Shown here in pieces: positions 1 through 9,031 of a stretch of 64,000 nucleotides of DNA (position 1 is its first letter; every line of letters starts with the position of its first letter). Location: NCBI RefSeq assembly GCF_030282825.1, contig NZ_JASTZU010000037.1:1-64000 (forward strand), read 5' to 3'. A program made the translations under genes and the position numbers. This DNA is from Aquibacillus rhizosphaerae (GTDB lineage Bacteria; Bacillota; Bacilli; Bacillales; Amphibacillaceae). Under the pieces are notes generated by a model. That model had not been told where the DNA came from, made no database searches, and saw only the letters and a list, made by a program, of their open reading frames with translations.

Positions 1-714
1 CCAATACACTTGGCGCATGAAGTGAAACCGGTCAGCAATAATTAATGGATTACCCAATGCCTTACGTACAGCTTGCTTGAAAGACTTTGACAAATCCATC
101 ACCACAATCTCCGTCTTACTGGTATCACAGGACTGTAAATAGGACTGTATTGTGTCTACTTTTCTATCGGATAACACATCCACAATTTCTTTATTCTCTA
201 CATCTGCGATGACGGTTTGAAACTTTTCCCCACCTGCATCACCCTTGAATTCGTCAATAGATATAGCTCGCGGAAGAACTTTTGTAGTTTCGATTTTATG
301 TCGATTAAATAAGCGCAATAATCGATTTGTCGTCATCCCTGTTAACTGAGCTGCAGTAGTAAAAGAACCAACAGCCGTATAAGTTAACGCAGTCGTCTGC
401 ACCACATTTGTACACCGCTGATAGCGATCCACCATCTGTAGTTTTTCGTAAAAGGTATGGTTACAATTCACACAGAGGTATCGTCTTTTGCATAAGGAAA
501 TTTTCAAGGATCTATTAGACATAATTGATCCCTGGATTTTCTGGTTGCGATAACCATGAACACGTTTCGTTTTCGTACTACAAAACGGACACTTCTGTTT
601 TTTGACTTTTGTCCGCAATTCCACCAACAAATAGTCGGATTGATCACTGAAATCCCATACATCAACATGCTTGTCTTTAATCCCTAACATTTCTATGATA
701 AAATGATTTTGCAC
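1..714 (-). CDS. ISL3-family transposase, N-terminal 238 codons
   Basis: This is the DNA transposase of the flanking insertion sequence. Translation from GTG at 714 runs without a stop to the window edge (238 codons), against roughly 400-430 residues for the family. Near residue 40 is a zinc-finger-like pair of CxxC motifs (CPFC, then CVNC), as in the zf-ISL3 domain. It is followed by a helix-turn-helix-like stretch and the start of a DDE-type catalytic domain, with candidate acidic residues in the segments ISIDEFKG and ADRFHF. The visible part shows no frameshift or stop, so the element could be intact. The GTG start lacks a clear spaced AGGAGG core, although purine-rich AAAGGAGAGGG-type sequence lies just upstream. 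Confidence 0.85.
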   Translation of the reverse strand, partial: MQNHFIIEMLGIKDKHVDVWDFSDQSDYLLVELRTKVKKQKCPFCSTKTKRVHGYRNQKIQGSIMSNRSLKISLCKRRYLCVNCNHTFYEKLQMVDRYQRCTNVVQTTALTYTAVGSFTTAAQLTGMTTNRLLRLFNRHKIETTKVLPRAISIDEFKGDAGGEKFQTVIADVENKEIVDVLSDRKVDTIQSYLQSCDTSKTEIVVMDLSKSFKQAVRKALGNPLIIADRFHFMRQVYW

Positions 715-845
715 TCTTTCCCTCTCCTTTTTCCTTTTGTCTCAACAACTTTAGGTTAACAAAAGAGAGGGGAATGAGTGTATTTTTTTGTTTTTGTTTT
801 GTCCCTTGATAGGACTGAGGACACCACCACATTCAGTATAGAGCC
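1..845 (-). mobile_element. ISL3-family insertion sequence, partial (runs off left edge)
   Basis: The element holds a transposase on the minus strand that is open to the window edge. About 130 bp upstream of its start lies a plausible terminal inverted repeat. Read on the minus strand from about 846, that end begins GGGCTCTATACTGAATG, in the style of ISL3 terminal repeats as I remember them. The other end lies outside the window, so neither the full length nor a target-site duplication can be seen. The boundary at 845 is an inference. It falls just before the typA terminator, so the element would have inserted downstream of typA without breaking it. Confidence 0.65.
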
Positions 846-846
846 C
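818..846 (-). repeat. Probable terminal inverted repeat of the ISL3 element
   Basis: Minus-strand sequence beginning GGGCTCTATACTGAATGTGG looks like an ISL3-type terminus. Only one end is visible, so pairing with the opposite end cannot be tested here. Confidence 0.5.
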
Positions 847-865
847 AATATAACCTATTTAGAGC

Positions 866-898
866 AAGAAAAAACCAGTGAATATTTTCACTGGTTTT
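866..898 (-). terminator. Intrinsic terminator of typA
   Basis: The arms AAAACCAGTGAA and TTCACTGGTTTT (871-898) form a perfect 12-bp stem with a small loop. On the minus strand the stem runs into TTTTTTCTTG. It lies just after the typA stop. Confidence 0.85.
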
Positions 899-903
899 GG
901 AAT

Positions 904-2730
904 TTATACAGATTTCTTTTTAGATGCTTTTTCACGTTCGTTCTTATTAAGAATCTTTTTACGAAGTCTAATTGACTCTGGTGTAACTTCGCAATACTCA
1001 TCATCATTTAAATACTCTATTGCTTCTTCTAATGTTAGTGTACGTGTTTTTCTAATCGTCGATGTTTGGTCCTTGTTCGCTGAACGAACGTTTGTAAGAT
1101 GCTTTTCTTTCGTAATGTTAACAGTTAAGTCGTTCTCACGGTTATGCTCTCCTACAATCATTCCTGCGTAAACTTCTGTACCTGGTTCAACAAAGATTGT
1201 ACCGCGATCTTCAAGACCCATAATACCGTAAGTTGATGCTTTTCCATTTTCTAAAGCAACAAGCACACCACGTTGTCTTCCACCTACTTGACCTTTAACA
1301 AGTGGCTCATACTTATCAAACGTATGGTTGATTATACCAAATCCTCTAGTCTGAGTCATAAACTCAGTAGAATAACCAATTAATCCACGAGATGGGACTT
1401 TAAATTCCATACGAACTTGTCCATTCCCTTGGTTGACCATATCAATCATTTCACCTTTACGCGCTCCAAGAGATTCCATTACAGCACCAGTATGCTCATC
1501 AGGTACATCGACTTGTACACGCTCAACTGGTTCACAACGTACACCATCAATTTCCTTGATGATTACCTGTGGTTTAGATAACTGTATTTCATATCCCTCA
1601 CGTCTCATGTTCTCTACTAAGATAGAAAGATGCAATTCCCCTCTACCAGATACAGTCCATGCATCAGGTGAACTAGTTGGATCTACACGTAAACTCACAT
1701 CAGTTTCTAACTGTGTTAATAAACGTTCTTCGATTCTTCTTGAAGTAATATACTTACCTTCTTTACCTGCAAATGGACTATTGTTAACAACAAAAGTCAT
1801 TTGAAGTGTAGGCTCATCAATTCTAAGAATTGGTAGTGCCTCTTGATGGTCAGTAGGACATACAGTTTCTCCTACGTTGATATCTTCCAAACCTGCTAAA
1901 GCAATGATGTCACCAGCTTTAGCTTCTTGAATTTCAATTCGTTTTAAACCAATAAAACCAAATAACTTGGAAATACGGAAGTTCTTTACAGAACCATCCT
2001 TTTTCATTAATGCTACCTGTTGACCAACTTTGATTGCACCTCGGAATATTCTTCCAATCCCAACACGACCAAGATACTCATTATAATCAAGTAAAGTTAT
2101 TTGGAATTGTAGGGGTTCTTCCGTATTATCAACAGGTGCTGGAATGTTTTCTATAATCGTTTCAAAAACTGCTTCCATCGACTCTTCTTGTTCATCCGGC
2201 TCATTACCTGATGTTCCGTTCAATGCAGAAGCATACACTACTGGGAATTCCAACTGATCATCGTCAGCACCAAGCTCGATAAATAAATCTAGTACTTCGT
2301 CTATGACGTAGCTAGGACGAGCACTTGGACGATCGATTTTGTTAAGTACAACTACTGGGTTTAACTTTTGTTCTAATGCTTTTTTCAATACGAAACGCGT
2401 TTGCGGCATACACCCTTCATAAGCGTCAACAACAAGAAGTACACCGTCTACCATTTTCATGATACGTTCTACTTCTCCACCAAAGTCAGCGTGTCCTGGT
2501 GTATCCATAATATTTATGTGAGTGTCTTTATAGTTAATGGCTGTGTTTTTGGCTAGAATAGTGATTCCACGTTCTTTCTCAAGATCGTTTGAGTCCATCG
2601 CTCTGTCGTCTACCTGTTCATTTTCACGAAAAGTTCCTGAATAACGAAGTAATTGGTCAACTAGCGTTGTTTTACCATGGTCTACGTGAGCAATAATAGC
2701 AATATTACGAATGTCTTCTCTTAATTGCAT
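904..2730 (-). CDS. typA: Ribosome-associated translational GTPase TypA/BipA
   Basis: TypA is an EF-G-like GTPase that binds the ribosome and helps 50S assembly and stress or cold adaptation. The protein has 608 residues, the usual length. The G domain is at the N terminus: G1 AHVDHGKTTL near residue 15, the G2/switch segment ERGITI, G3 DTPGHADF, and G4 NKID. Domain II, EF-G-like domains and the BipA C-terminal domain follow. The ATG at 2730 has an AGAGGAGAG ribosome-binding site about 10 nt upstream. It is a single-gene unit with its own terminator and lies downstream of cssRS on the same strand, with a 90-bp gap that can hold a promoter. Confidence 0.97.
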   Translation of the reverse strand: MQLREDIRNIAIIAHVDHGKTTLVDQLLRYSGTFRENEQVDDRAMDSNDLEKERGITILAKNTAINYKDTHINIMDTPGHADFGGEVERIMKMVDGVLLVVDAYEGCMPQTRFVLKKALEQKLNPVVVLNKIDRPSARPSYVIDEVLDLFIELGADDDQLEFPVVYASALNGTSGNEPDEQEESMEAVFETIIENIPAPVDNTEEPLQFQITLLDYNEYLGRVGIGRIFRGAIKVGQQVALMKKDGSVKNFRISKLFGFIGLKRIEIQEAKAGDIIALAGLEDINVGETVCPTDHQEALPILRIDEPTLQMTFVVNNSPFAGKEGKYITSRRIEERLLTQLETDVSLRVDPTSSPDAWTVSGRGELHLSILVENMRREGYEIQLSKPQVIIKEIDGVRCEPVERVQVDVPDEHTGAVMESLGARKGEMIDMVNQGNGQVRMEFKVPSRGLIGYSTEFMTQTRGFGIINHTFDKYEPLVKGQVGGRQRGVLVALENGKASTYGIMGLEDRGTIFVEPGTEVYAGMIVGEHNRENDLTVNITKEKHLTNVRSANKDQTSTIRKTRTLTLEEAIEYLNDDEYCEVTPESIRLRKKILNKNEREKASKKKSV

Positions 2731-2820
2731 AATCTACATTCTCTCCTCTTTAGTAACGAGTACCGTCAAATTACAACTTATCTATTATATCACATTGTAT
2801 ATAGATAAGTATAGTTATTC

Positions 2821-4158
2821 TCAGACTCGAAAGTTTATCGTGAATAACGCACCTCCAAGGTTTGATTTACCAACCGAGATACTTCCTCCTGATCGTTCAA
2901 CAATTGCTCGTGAAATTGCCAGTCCTAGACCCGTTTCCCCTCCTTCACCTTTTACAAACCGGTGAAAAAGTTGAGGCATTAGATCCTCAGATATTCCCTT
3001 TCCATCATCCGCAATAGAAATCGTTATCGATTCCTCTGACCTTGTCGCTGTAATTTCTACCTGAGATGAAGCGTGTCGTATCGCATTGGTAACAATATTC
3101 ATCATTGCTTGAAGCATTTTTTCATTATCTACGTACAAGGATATCCCACTTGGAGTATTGTGTTGAATCTTTACCTGTTGGTCATTCGCTAAAGGTAACG
3201 CTCTCTCTGTTGTTAGTTTAATTAATTCTTCAACTTTTATTAATTCTTCTCGGTAAATATTTTCTTCACTATCAAGTTTAGCTAATAAAATCATTTCATT
3301 TATTATTTTTTTTAGACGATTTATTTCTGCAACCATTACATCTAATCCACGTTCTGATTCCTTTTTCACAAAAACACCATCTCTAATTCCCTCTGCATAA
3401 CCCTGAATTGTCATCAGCGGTGTCTTTAATTCATGACTAGCGTTTTGAAAGAATTGTCTTTGTGATTGAATATAGCGCCTAAGCTCATAAGCCATATCTA
3501 ATACACTTTGTTCTACTTCTTTTATTTCACCACTTGCTTGTATTTCTTCCACTTCATCAAATTGACGTTTTTCTATCTTTTTTAGTTGATACTTTAACTT
3601 AGTTAGTGGTGTAACTAATCGTTTAGTTAAAAAATAGCTTAGGATAACTGCAATACCAATACCAATTATAAAAACTAATAATAGCGTTTTAAAAAATGTT
3701 TGTTGAACTTCTTGGAGATCATCTAAAGGTGTTAATAAGACTAACTCCTCATCTGAAAGTTGAGGATAGATAGGAATGATAGATACAACATAACGTTCAT
3801 TTCCAGCTTTCCATAGCGGCTGGTCTTCTTCACTCAAATCATAAGTTCCAATCCAATTCTCAATCCTACGAATATTAGTAATAGAAGAAAAAATAATATC
3901 ATTTGAATCACTATCATAGGCGAACACTTGCAAATCATACTCCTCAAGGTATTGTAATAATTGTTGCATATTAGAAGAGTTATTCAAATCCTGAGATACC
4001 AAAAATCTAACAATAAGCTGTCCATTATCTTCTAATTGCCTTTGTTCATCTTGGATTAATAAATTCAAGATTAAAGAGTAAATGGTTATTGCGACAACAG
4101 ACATGATAATGGCTAATAACGTAGTGAACGCTAAAGTTAATTGATATTGTAGTTTCAT
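2821..4158 (-). CDS. cssS: Sensor histidine kinase, CssS-like (secretion stress)
   Basis: This is the membrane kinase of a two-component pair that senses misfolded exported protein and phosphorylates CssR. The 445-residue protein has TM1 (about residues 7-30), an extracytoplasmic loop of about 125 residues, TM2, a HAMP region, a HisKA box with the phospho-acceptor His in NASHELKTPL, and an HATPase domain with N box NIVTNAIRHA, G1 DDGKGIS and G2 GETGLGLA. The reading frame is open upstream to 4203. The start is set to ATG 4158 because it overlaps the response-regulator stop as ATGA and begins directly before TM1. Assignment to CssS rests on synteny with the divergent htrB gene, as in B. subtilis. 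Confidence 0.85.
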   Translation of the reverse strand: MKLQYQLTLAFTTLLAIIMSVVAITIYSLILNLLIQDEQRQLEDNGQLIVRFLVSQDLNNSSNMQQLLQYLEEYDLQVFAYDSDSNDIIFSSITNIRRIENWIGTYDLSEEDQPLWKAGNERYVVSIIPIYPQLSDEELVLLTPLDDLQEVQQTFFKTLLLVFIIGIGIAVILSYFLTKRLVTPLTKLKYQLKKIEKRQFDEVEEIQASGEIKEVEQSVLDMAYELRRYIQSQRQFFQNASHELKTPLMTIQGYAEGIRDGVFVKKESERGLDVMVAEINRLKKIINEMILLAKLDSEENIYREELIKVEELIKLTTERALPLANDQQVKIQHNTPSGISLYVDNEKMLQAMMNIVTNAIRHASSQVEITATRSEESITISIADDGKGISEDLMPQLFHRFVKGEGGETGLGLAISRAIVERSGGSISVGKSNLGGALFTINFRV

Positions 4159-4850
4159 TGATTTTCCTCTAAATGGCTGCGCATCCGATATCCATAACCC
4201 CATACAGTTTCTACTGGCAATCCATCAAGCTTCTTCCTTAAGCGTTTGATTAAATCATCGACAGCACGATCACTTCCAAAATAGTCTTCTCCCCAGATAA
4301 GTTCTAAGAGTTCGTCCCTTGCAAAAGCCCTGTTTTGATTTCGAATTAAAATATTGAGCATGTCAAACTCTTTCGCAGTTACCTCTACTTCTTTACCTTC
4401 CCAAAATACTCTTCGATCATCCGTATTAATTGTTAAATCACCTAATTTAACTTCATGACTTGTGTCCGTTACACTATTTGATGATACATCCACTCTTTTA
4501 AATATCCTTTTTACTCTTGCTACTAATTCTCTAGGGCTAAAAGGTTTCGTTAAATAATCATCACTTCCTAGCTCTAAGCCAAGAATTTTATCAACTTCAT
4601 CGTCTTTGGCAGAAATAATAATTATTGGCACTTCACTGATTTGCCTGATTTTTTTACATAGTTCATAACCGTCCATTCCCGGAAGCATAATGTCCAGTAC
4701 CCACATATCTGGTTGTTCTTTGTTTGTCATTTCCCACGCATCTTCTGCGTTATCCGCCATTTGCACTTCATAACCTTCTTTTTTTAAATAAGCAACGACT
4801 ATATCGCGAATATTCGGATCATCTTCCACTACAAAAATTTTATTTTTCAT
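4155..4850 (-). CDS. cssR: OmpR/PhoB-family response regulator, CssR-like
   Basis: This is the DNA-binding response regulator of the secretion-stress pair. It has 231 residues. The receiver domain carries an acidic pocket at D10/D11, the phospho-acceptor D53 in VLDIMLPGMD, S80 and K102 (LTKPF). A C-terminal winged-helix domain ends in a typical GYGYRM hairpin. It is the first gene of the cssR-cssS operon and shares 4 nt with cssS. In B. subtilis CssR activates htrA, htrB and its own operon; the same circuit is inferred here because an htrB-type protease gene starts 166 bp away on the opposite strand. Confidence 0.87.
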   Translation of the reverse strand: MKNKIFVVEDDPNIRDIVVAYLKKEGYEVQMADNAEDAWEMTNKEQPDMWVLDIMLPGMDGYELCKKIRQISEVPIIIISAKDDEVDKILGLELGSDDYLTKPFSPRELVARVKRIFKRVDVSSNSVTDTSHEVKLGDLTINTDDRRVFWEGKEVEVTAKEFDMLNILIRNQNRAFARDELLELIWGEDYFGSDRAVDDLIKRLRKKLDGLPVETVWGYGYRMRSHLEENQ

Positions 4851-5016
4851 TCGTCCGCCTCCATTCTTAGCACTATTTTCGCATACTTTTATAAAAATGG
4901 AACTTCTTCTGTGCTATTCCATACTTTTTCCACAATTATACCGAAGAGTTGCCAAACCTGTTGCTTACAATAAAAATGTACACGAAACATAATAAAAAAG
5001 AAAGGCGTGATATCAT
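4851..5016. promoter_or_regulatory. Divergent cssR/htrB control region with a 9-bp direct repeat
   Basis: This is the only intergenic stretch between two divergent genes expected to share CssR control. It contains the 9-mer CATACTTTT twice in the same orientation (4882-4890 and 4920-4928), 38 bp apart. Two same-face half-sites would suit an OmpR-family dimer. That they bind CssR is inference only. Confidence 0.4.
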
Positions 5017-6435
5017 ATGACAAATCATGATGATCGCAATTACAATAAAGAACTTTATCAAAGTAGTATTGATGAGACATTTCAGGAAGAACAAAATAGA
5101 AATCATCAAGAAAACAACACTTCACAAGAATTTTATAGACGACAACCAGAATTAGATGAAACAAACAATTCTGAAGAAAATTCAGAGCTTATTACAACTA
5201 CAGTTAACAATTCTCAAACTGAGAGCGTTAAAAGGTCCAAACCTAAAGGTAAATGGTCTATGTTTGTTAGCGGATTGTCAGGAGGTCTTGTAGTAGCCGT
5301 TACTGGTGCAGTCTTATTAGGTACTGGCGTATTACAACAACCTGATAGTACTAATGAGGTGACTGAAACGACCGAAACTCCGAGTTCAATAATAGAAAAT
5401 GATACTTCTAACGACGTAATCCCAACGTCCGCAACGAATGATGACGGCTCATTGAGTGAAGCACTTTCTAGAGTATCTGATGCTGTTGTCGGAGTATCTA
5501 ATATTCAACAAACTGATTTATGGTCACAATCAGAAGCCGGAGGAACTGGATCTGGCGTCATCTATAAACAAGAAAACGGCAGTGCTTATGTTGTTACTAA
5601 TAACCACGTAGTAGAAGGAGGAAATTCGGTTGAGGTAATTTTAACAAACGGTGATCAAGTTGAAGCAGAAGTATTAGGAGTAGATGAGTTAACAGATTTA
5701 GCAGTATTAAAAATAGATGATAGCAAGGTTACTCAAGTTGCTACACTTGGGTCATCAGCAAACCTTGGTGTTGGCGAAACTGCAATTGCAATTGGAAATC
5801 CACTAGGTACTGAATTCGCCGGGTCTGTAACAAAAGGAATAATTAGCGGACTTGAAAGATCGGTTGAGATGGATTTAAATTCTGACGGTCAAGCAGATTG
5901 GACAACAGAAGTAATTCAAACAGATGCAGCAATTAATCCAGGTAATAGTGGTGGTGCTTTAATTAATAGTCAAGGTGAATTAATTGGTATTAACTCGATG
6001 AAAATTGCCCAAGAAGCGGTCGAAGGGATCGGATTTGCCATCCCAATTGATTCAGCTAAACCAATAATTGACCAGCTTGAAACAAGTGGAAATGTAGCAA
6101 GACCGTTTATTGGCATAAGTGCAGTCGCTTTAAATACCGTTCCAGATGTTCATAAACAACGTACATTAAACCTTGATCAAAATGTAACGGAAGGGATTGT
6201 CGTTGCAGATACAGGAGCTGGTACTCCTGCCGATACAGCTGGACTTGAACAATATGATGTTATAACAAAAATTAATGATAAAGAAATCACTTCTATGATT
6301 GACTTAAAACAATACTTGTACAATGAAACTGAAATTGGAGAAGAAATAACCATTACTTATTATCGCGATGGTCAAGAACAAACAACTTCTTTAAATCTAA
6401 GTAATCAAGAGGAGTCTAGTCAACAAACTAATTAA
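5017..6435 (+). CDS. htrB: Membrane-anchored serine protease, HtrA/DegP family (HtrB-like)
   Basis: This surface quality-control protease degrades misfolded exported proteins. The 472-residue protein has an acidic, Asn/Gln-rich cytoplasmic N terminus of about 75 residues, one TM segment (about 81-104), a linker, and a trypsin-like domain with the triad His197 (TNNHVVEG), Asp227 (ELTDLAV) and Ser311 (NPGNSGGAL). It ends in one PDZ domain (about 355-460). The ATG at 5017 follows AAGAAAGGCGTGA. It diverges from cssRS, matching the B. subtilis htrB-cssRS arrangement. HtrA and HtrB paralogues differ little in sequence, so the B assignment rests on synteny. Confidence 0.9.
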   Translation: MTNHDDRNYNKELYQSSIDETFQEEQNRNHQENNTSQEFYRRQPELDETNNSEENSELITTTVNNSQTESVKRSKPKGKWSMFVSGLSGGLVVAVTGAVLLGTGVLQQPDSTNEVTETTETPSSIIENDTSNDVIPTSATNDDGSLSEALSRVSDAVVGVSNIQQTDLWSQSEAGGTGSGVIYKQENGSAYVVTNNHVVEGGNSVEVILTNGDQVEAEVLGVDELTDLAVLKIDDSKVTQVATLGSSANLGVGETAIAIGNPLGTEFAGSVTKGIISGLERSVEMDLNSDGQADWTTEVIQTDAAINPGNSGGALINSQGELIGINSMKIAQEAVEGIGFAIPIDSAKPIIDQLETSGNVARPFIGISAVALNTVPDVHKQRTLNLDQNVTEGIVVADTGAGTPADTAGLEQYDVITKINDKEITSMIDLKQYLYNETEIGEEITITYYRDGQEQTTSLNLSNQEESSQQTN

Positions 6436-6522
6436 TTCTCAAATGGCCTCCCCCCTTTTGCGTTTGAGAATTTGATATAGATAAAACCACCACTTTGACT
6501 TCAAGGTGGTGGTTGTTTTTTA
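6436..6522 (+). terminator. Double hairpin terminator after htrB
   Basis: A first hairpin (TTCTCAAA pairing with TTTGAGAA, about 6436-6472) is followed by a strong one (AACCACCAC pairing with GTGGTGGTT, 6485-6514) that runs into GTTTTTT. The second is the likely termination point. Confidence 0.85.
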
Positions 6523-6618
6523 ATTGTTTTTGTTGTTTTAATAACTTGAAATAGACCCTAATCATTCATGACTTTATGGTCGGTCCTACTGTCTTTATAA
6601 GATGAGTGGTCGGTAGTG

Positions 6619-6825
6619 TTATCCGAAAAATAAATCCATTATATTACTACCTGTAGAGCTTTGTTTATTGTAGAACTCAGAGTAACCACAATCTTTACAA
6701 TACACTACGATAAATTGATTATTTTGAATATCAAACATTTTTGATAGGCCCGTTCCAGTCATCGCTACTTCTTTTTGTGCTGCATTTGTACTTCCACACT
6801 TAATACATCCTTCTTTTCCAGACAT
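6619..6825 (-). CDS. Zinc-ribbon protein of the DUF2082/PF09855 type
   Basis: This small cytoplasmic protein of 68 residues has two CxxC knuckles (CIKC near residue 7 and CKDC near residue 43). Between them is the conserved stretch MTGTGLSKMFDIQNNQFIVV, and after them the ending CGYSEFYN. It resembles nucleic-acid-binding zinc-ribbon proteins common in Bacillaceae. The molecular role is not known. The ATG is preceded by AAAGGGGGCAGGT. It appears to be a single-gene unit. Family placement is from memory of the motif. Confidence 0.75.
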   Translation of the reverse strand: MSGKEGCIKCGSTNAAQKEVAMTGTGLSKMFDIQNNQFIVVYCKDCGYSEFYNKQSSTGSNIMDLFFG

Positions 6826-6905
6826 GTTACCTGCCCCCTTTAATTTATATTATTTTTTACGATAACGATAAAACTTTGGTTTCATTCATTTTAAAAAATT
6901 ATGTA

Positions 6906-6942
6906 AGGGTGACTAAACTTTGGTAAAAGTCTAGCCACCCCT
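6906..6942 (-). terminator. Probable terminator after yteA
   Basis: The arms GGGTGACTAAACTTT and AAAGTCTAGCCACCC form a long imperfect stem about 30 nt past the yteA stop on the minus strand. The U-rich tract is displaced by a few bases, so efficiency is uncertain. Confidence 0.5.
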
Positions 6943-6974
6943 AATAATAATTATTAAATCGAACTCATCCTTTG

Positions 6975-7676
6975 TTACTCTAAAATCGAACGAACATCAT
7001 TTTCATCTAAATATGCTTCATAATCTTCATGGTTTCCGTTTACACCAATATAATTACCATCCATATCCGTTAATAAGAAGCCTTCAATTTCCTCTGCACT
7101 TCCCACTAACTCGTCTGAATTAAAAAACATGTCTTGATAGTCTTTTTCGGTATCATAAAAATCCGACGGACCATCAGAAGAACCAAATTTTTCTACACGT
7201 TGCCATGAATCCTCAGCATCAAAAATAGTTGATTCTTCCTCATCTACAGAGGATTCCATCTCATTTATACTTGGATGGATGACATCTTCTTCAACTGGAC
7301 GGTTTACGGGTACCTCTTGATCAGCAGCATGTTGTTTACAACGCAATGTTGTTGGTATAGCCTCCAGCCTTTCAAAAGATATTTCTTCCCCACATACTTC
7401 ACACGTAGCATACGTTCCCTTTTCAATTGCTGCTAGTGCCGTATTAATATCTTTAAGCTCTTCTTCTGCATGTTCGTTTAAAGCAACATCCTTTTCACGT
7501 TCATAAAGTTCCGTACCATGATCCCCCGGATGATTATCATAATTTGATAATTCACCCATCGATTCTTTTATCAACTCGTGATTTAAACCAAAATGGTCTT
7601 CTAACATCTCACTTACCTCTTGTTTCCACTCCAACAGCTCTTGTTTGCAATGGTTTAATTGTTGACTATTTATCAC
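6975..7676 (-). CDS. yteA: Sporulation-associated DksA/TraR-type zinc-finger protein YteA
   Basis: This is a conserved spore-former protein of unknown exact role. The 233-residue protein has an N-terminal helical region, a conserved HPGDHGTELYEREKD segment, and a DksA/TraR-like zinc finger whose first pair is CEVCGEEI and whose next Cys is in LRCKQHA. An acidic C-terminal half ends with a conserved DMDGNYIGVNGNHEDYEAY-type stretch. The start is GTG at 7676, chosen because GGAGG lies 9 nt upstream. Length and motif order match the Bacillus YteA family. The related DksA proteins bind RNA polymerase, but whether this one does is unknown. Confidence 0.88.
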   Translation of the reverse strand: MINSQQLNHCKQELLEWKQEVSEMLEDHFGLNHELIKESMGELSNYDNHPGDHGTELYEREKDVALNEHAEEELKDINTALAAIEKGTYATCEVCGEEISFERLEAIPTTLRCKQHAADQEVPVNRPVEEDVIHPSINEMESSVDEEESTIFDAEDSWQRVEKFGSSDGPSDFYDTEKDYQDMFFNSDELVGSAEEIEGFLLTDMDGNYIGVNGNHEDYEAYLDENDVRSILE

Positions 7677-7785
7677 TATTAATCGCCTCCTGACAAAGTG
7701 TGTCTAAATGGGGCATTATTAGTATATCCGTATTTCCAAACACAACCGAATTAGTTTTTGGAAGTAGAGGAAATACAGATGTTTT

Positions 7786-8232
7786 CTAACTCGTATGTAA
7801 TACCATATCAACATGTGGAATGTTATCTTCTAAGTACACCTCTGTTATTTCTTTGAAACCAAAAGACCCATAAAAATGGCGTAAATATTCCTGTCCATGA
7901 AGTTTAATTTCTCTTACTCCCCATTGCTGAACAATAATTTGTAAAGATTTTTCCATTAACAACTGAGCATACCCTTGCCCTCGTTGGTTTTTATCAACTA
8001 AAACGCGTCCGATCGACGCTTGGTCGTACATGACCTTTTCTGGTATTAAGCGAGCATAAGCAATAATCTGGTTGTCTTCCTCTAGAAATAAATGAGATGA
8101 TGCTTGGTCAAAGTTATCAATTTCTGGATAAGGACAATTTTGTTCTACTACAAATACATCAACTCTAGCCTTTAAAATTTTATATAATTCTTCTGTTGTT
8201 AATTCCTTAAATGTTTTCAGTTGCCACTGCAT
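7786..8232 (-). CDS. GNAT-family N-acetyltransferase, ElaA type
   Basis: This is a predicted acetyl-CoA-dependent N-acetyltransferase of 148 residues. The N-terminal half carries the ElaA-like stretch KARVDVFVVEQNCPYPEIDN. The acetyl-CoA-binding motif A is IGRVLVDKNQRGQGYAQLL, with the expected R/Q-x-x-G-x-G/A. Length and layout match ElaA proteins, whose substrate is not established. It is a single gene with a start at ATG 8232. Confidence 0.85.
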   Translation of the reverse strand: MQWQLKTFKELTTEELYKILKARVDVFVVEQNCPYPEIDNFDQASSHLFLEEDNQIIAYARLIPEKVMYDQASIGRVLVDKNQRGQGYAQLLMEKSLQIIVQQWGVREIKLHGQEYLRHFYGSFGFKEITEVYLEDNIPHVDMVLHTS

Positions 8233-8341
8233 AGTTGGTCTCCTTTAGTATGTTTTGCTATTATAAAATTACTATTATAATAAAGAATTTAATTGATCTT
8301 GAAAATATTTATGCTTAGCTGTTTAGGAGGAGTGTTCGTTG

Positions 8342-9006
8342 ATGCAAAGGGACCAGTACGTGTTTTTGTTTGGAGGAAATCCTTCTTAAAAAGAAGCATC
8401 TTTATCTTTTTTAGAAAATTCCGGTGGTGTGAAGGCTAACATCGTACTTTTAATTGTTTATCGCGTGATGGGTGGGAAGAATACGTACATCGTTATACCT
8501 CTCATTGGATAGAGTCAGGACTCCAAGAAGATAATATAACTATTATAATCCCAGAAAAAGATGGCAGTATTGATTTTAAGTTTGCAAAAAGAGCGATTAA
8601 CTCTGCAACAGGTATATTTATTGGTGGTGGTCATTCACAAACATACCATGCTATTTATACAAATGAACCCTTTAAAAGCCTGATAAAAGAGCAATATAAA
8701 TCTGGAATACCGATAGCTGGAAACTCTGCTGGTGCGCTGATTATCCCCCAGACAGTTCTTTTATCACCTATGGATACCGATAGCGAAGAAGCAGTGATTT
8801 TAGATGGCCTAGGATTAGTTAATGACTTACTTCTTAGTGTCCATTACTCCAAATGGAATGATGCAAAAAACTTACAGGTTGGTTTAAAAGAAACCAACAT
8901 TAAATTAGGTTATGGCATTGATGACAATGCCTGTTTGGTAATTAAAAACAATATACCGTTATTTATTTGTGTAGGTTCAGATAAAGTACACAAAATAAGC
9001 TCCTAA
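8342..9006 (+). pseudogene. Decayed peptidase-E/cyanophycinase-like (S51, class I GATase-like) gene
   Basis: A good ribosome-binding site (TAGGAGGAG at 8324-8332) precedes ATG 8342, but the frame stops after 15 codons (FGGNPS then TAA). Beyond the stop the same frame still encodes family-like sequence (KEASLSFLEN...NIVLLIVY). A one-base loss (or two-base gain) near 8462 then moves the protein into another frame, where RDGWEEYVHRYTSHW and the rest of the domain follow to 9006. The C-terminal part retains the nucleophile segment AGNSAGAL and the IGGGHSQT loop. Two independent lesions point to a pseudogene; a sequencing error could explain one but hardly both. An intact copy would be about 220 residues. 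Confidence 0.85.
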
Positions 9007-9031
9007 GTCAATCTTAGGAGCTCATTTTTTT
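8997..9031 (+). terminator. Terminator between the S51 pseudogene and nrdB
   Basis: The stem AGCTCCTAAG/CTTAGGAGCT is followed on the plus strand by CATTTTTTTA. It lies between converging genes and probably acts in both directions, more strongly on the plus strand. Its survival is consistent with a once-functional upstream gene. Confidence 0.8.
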
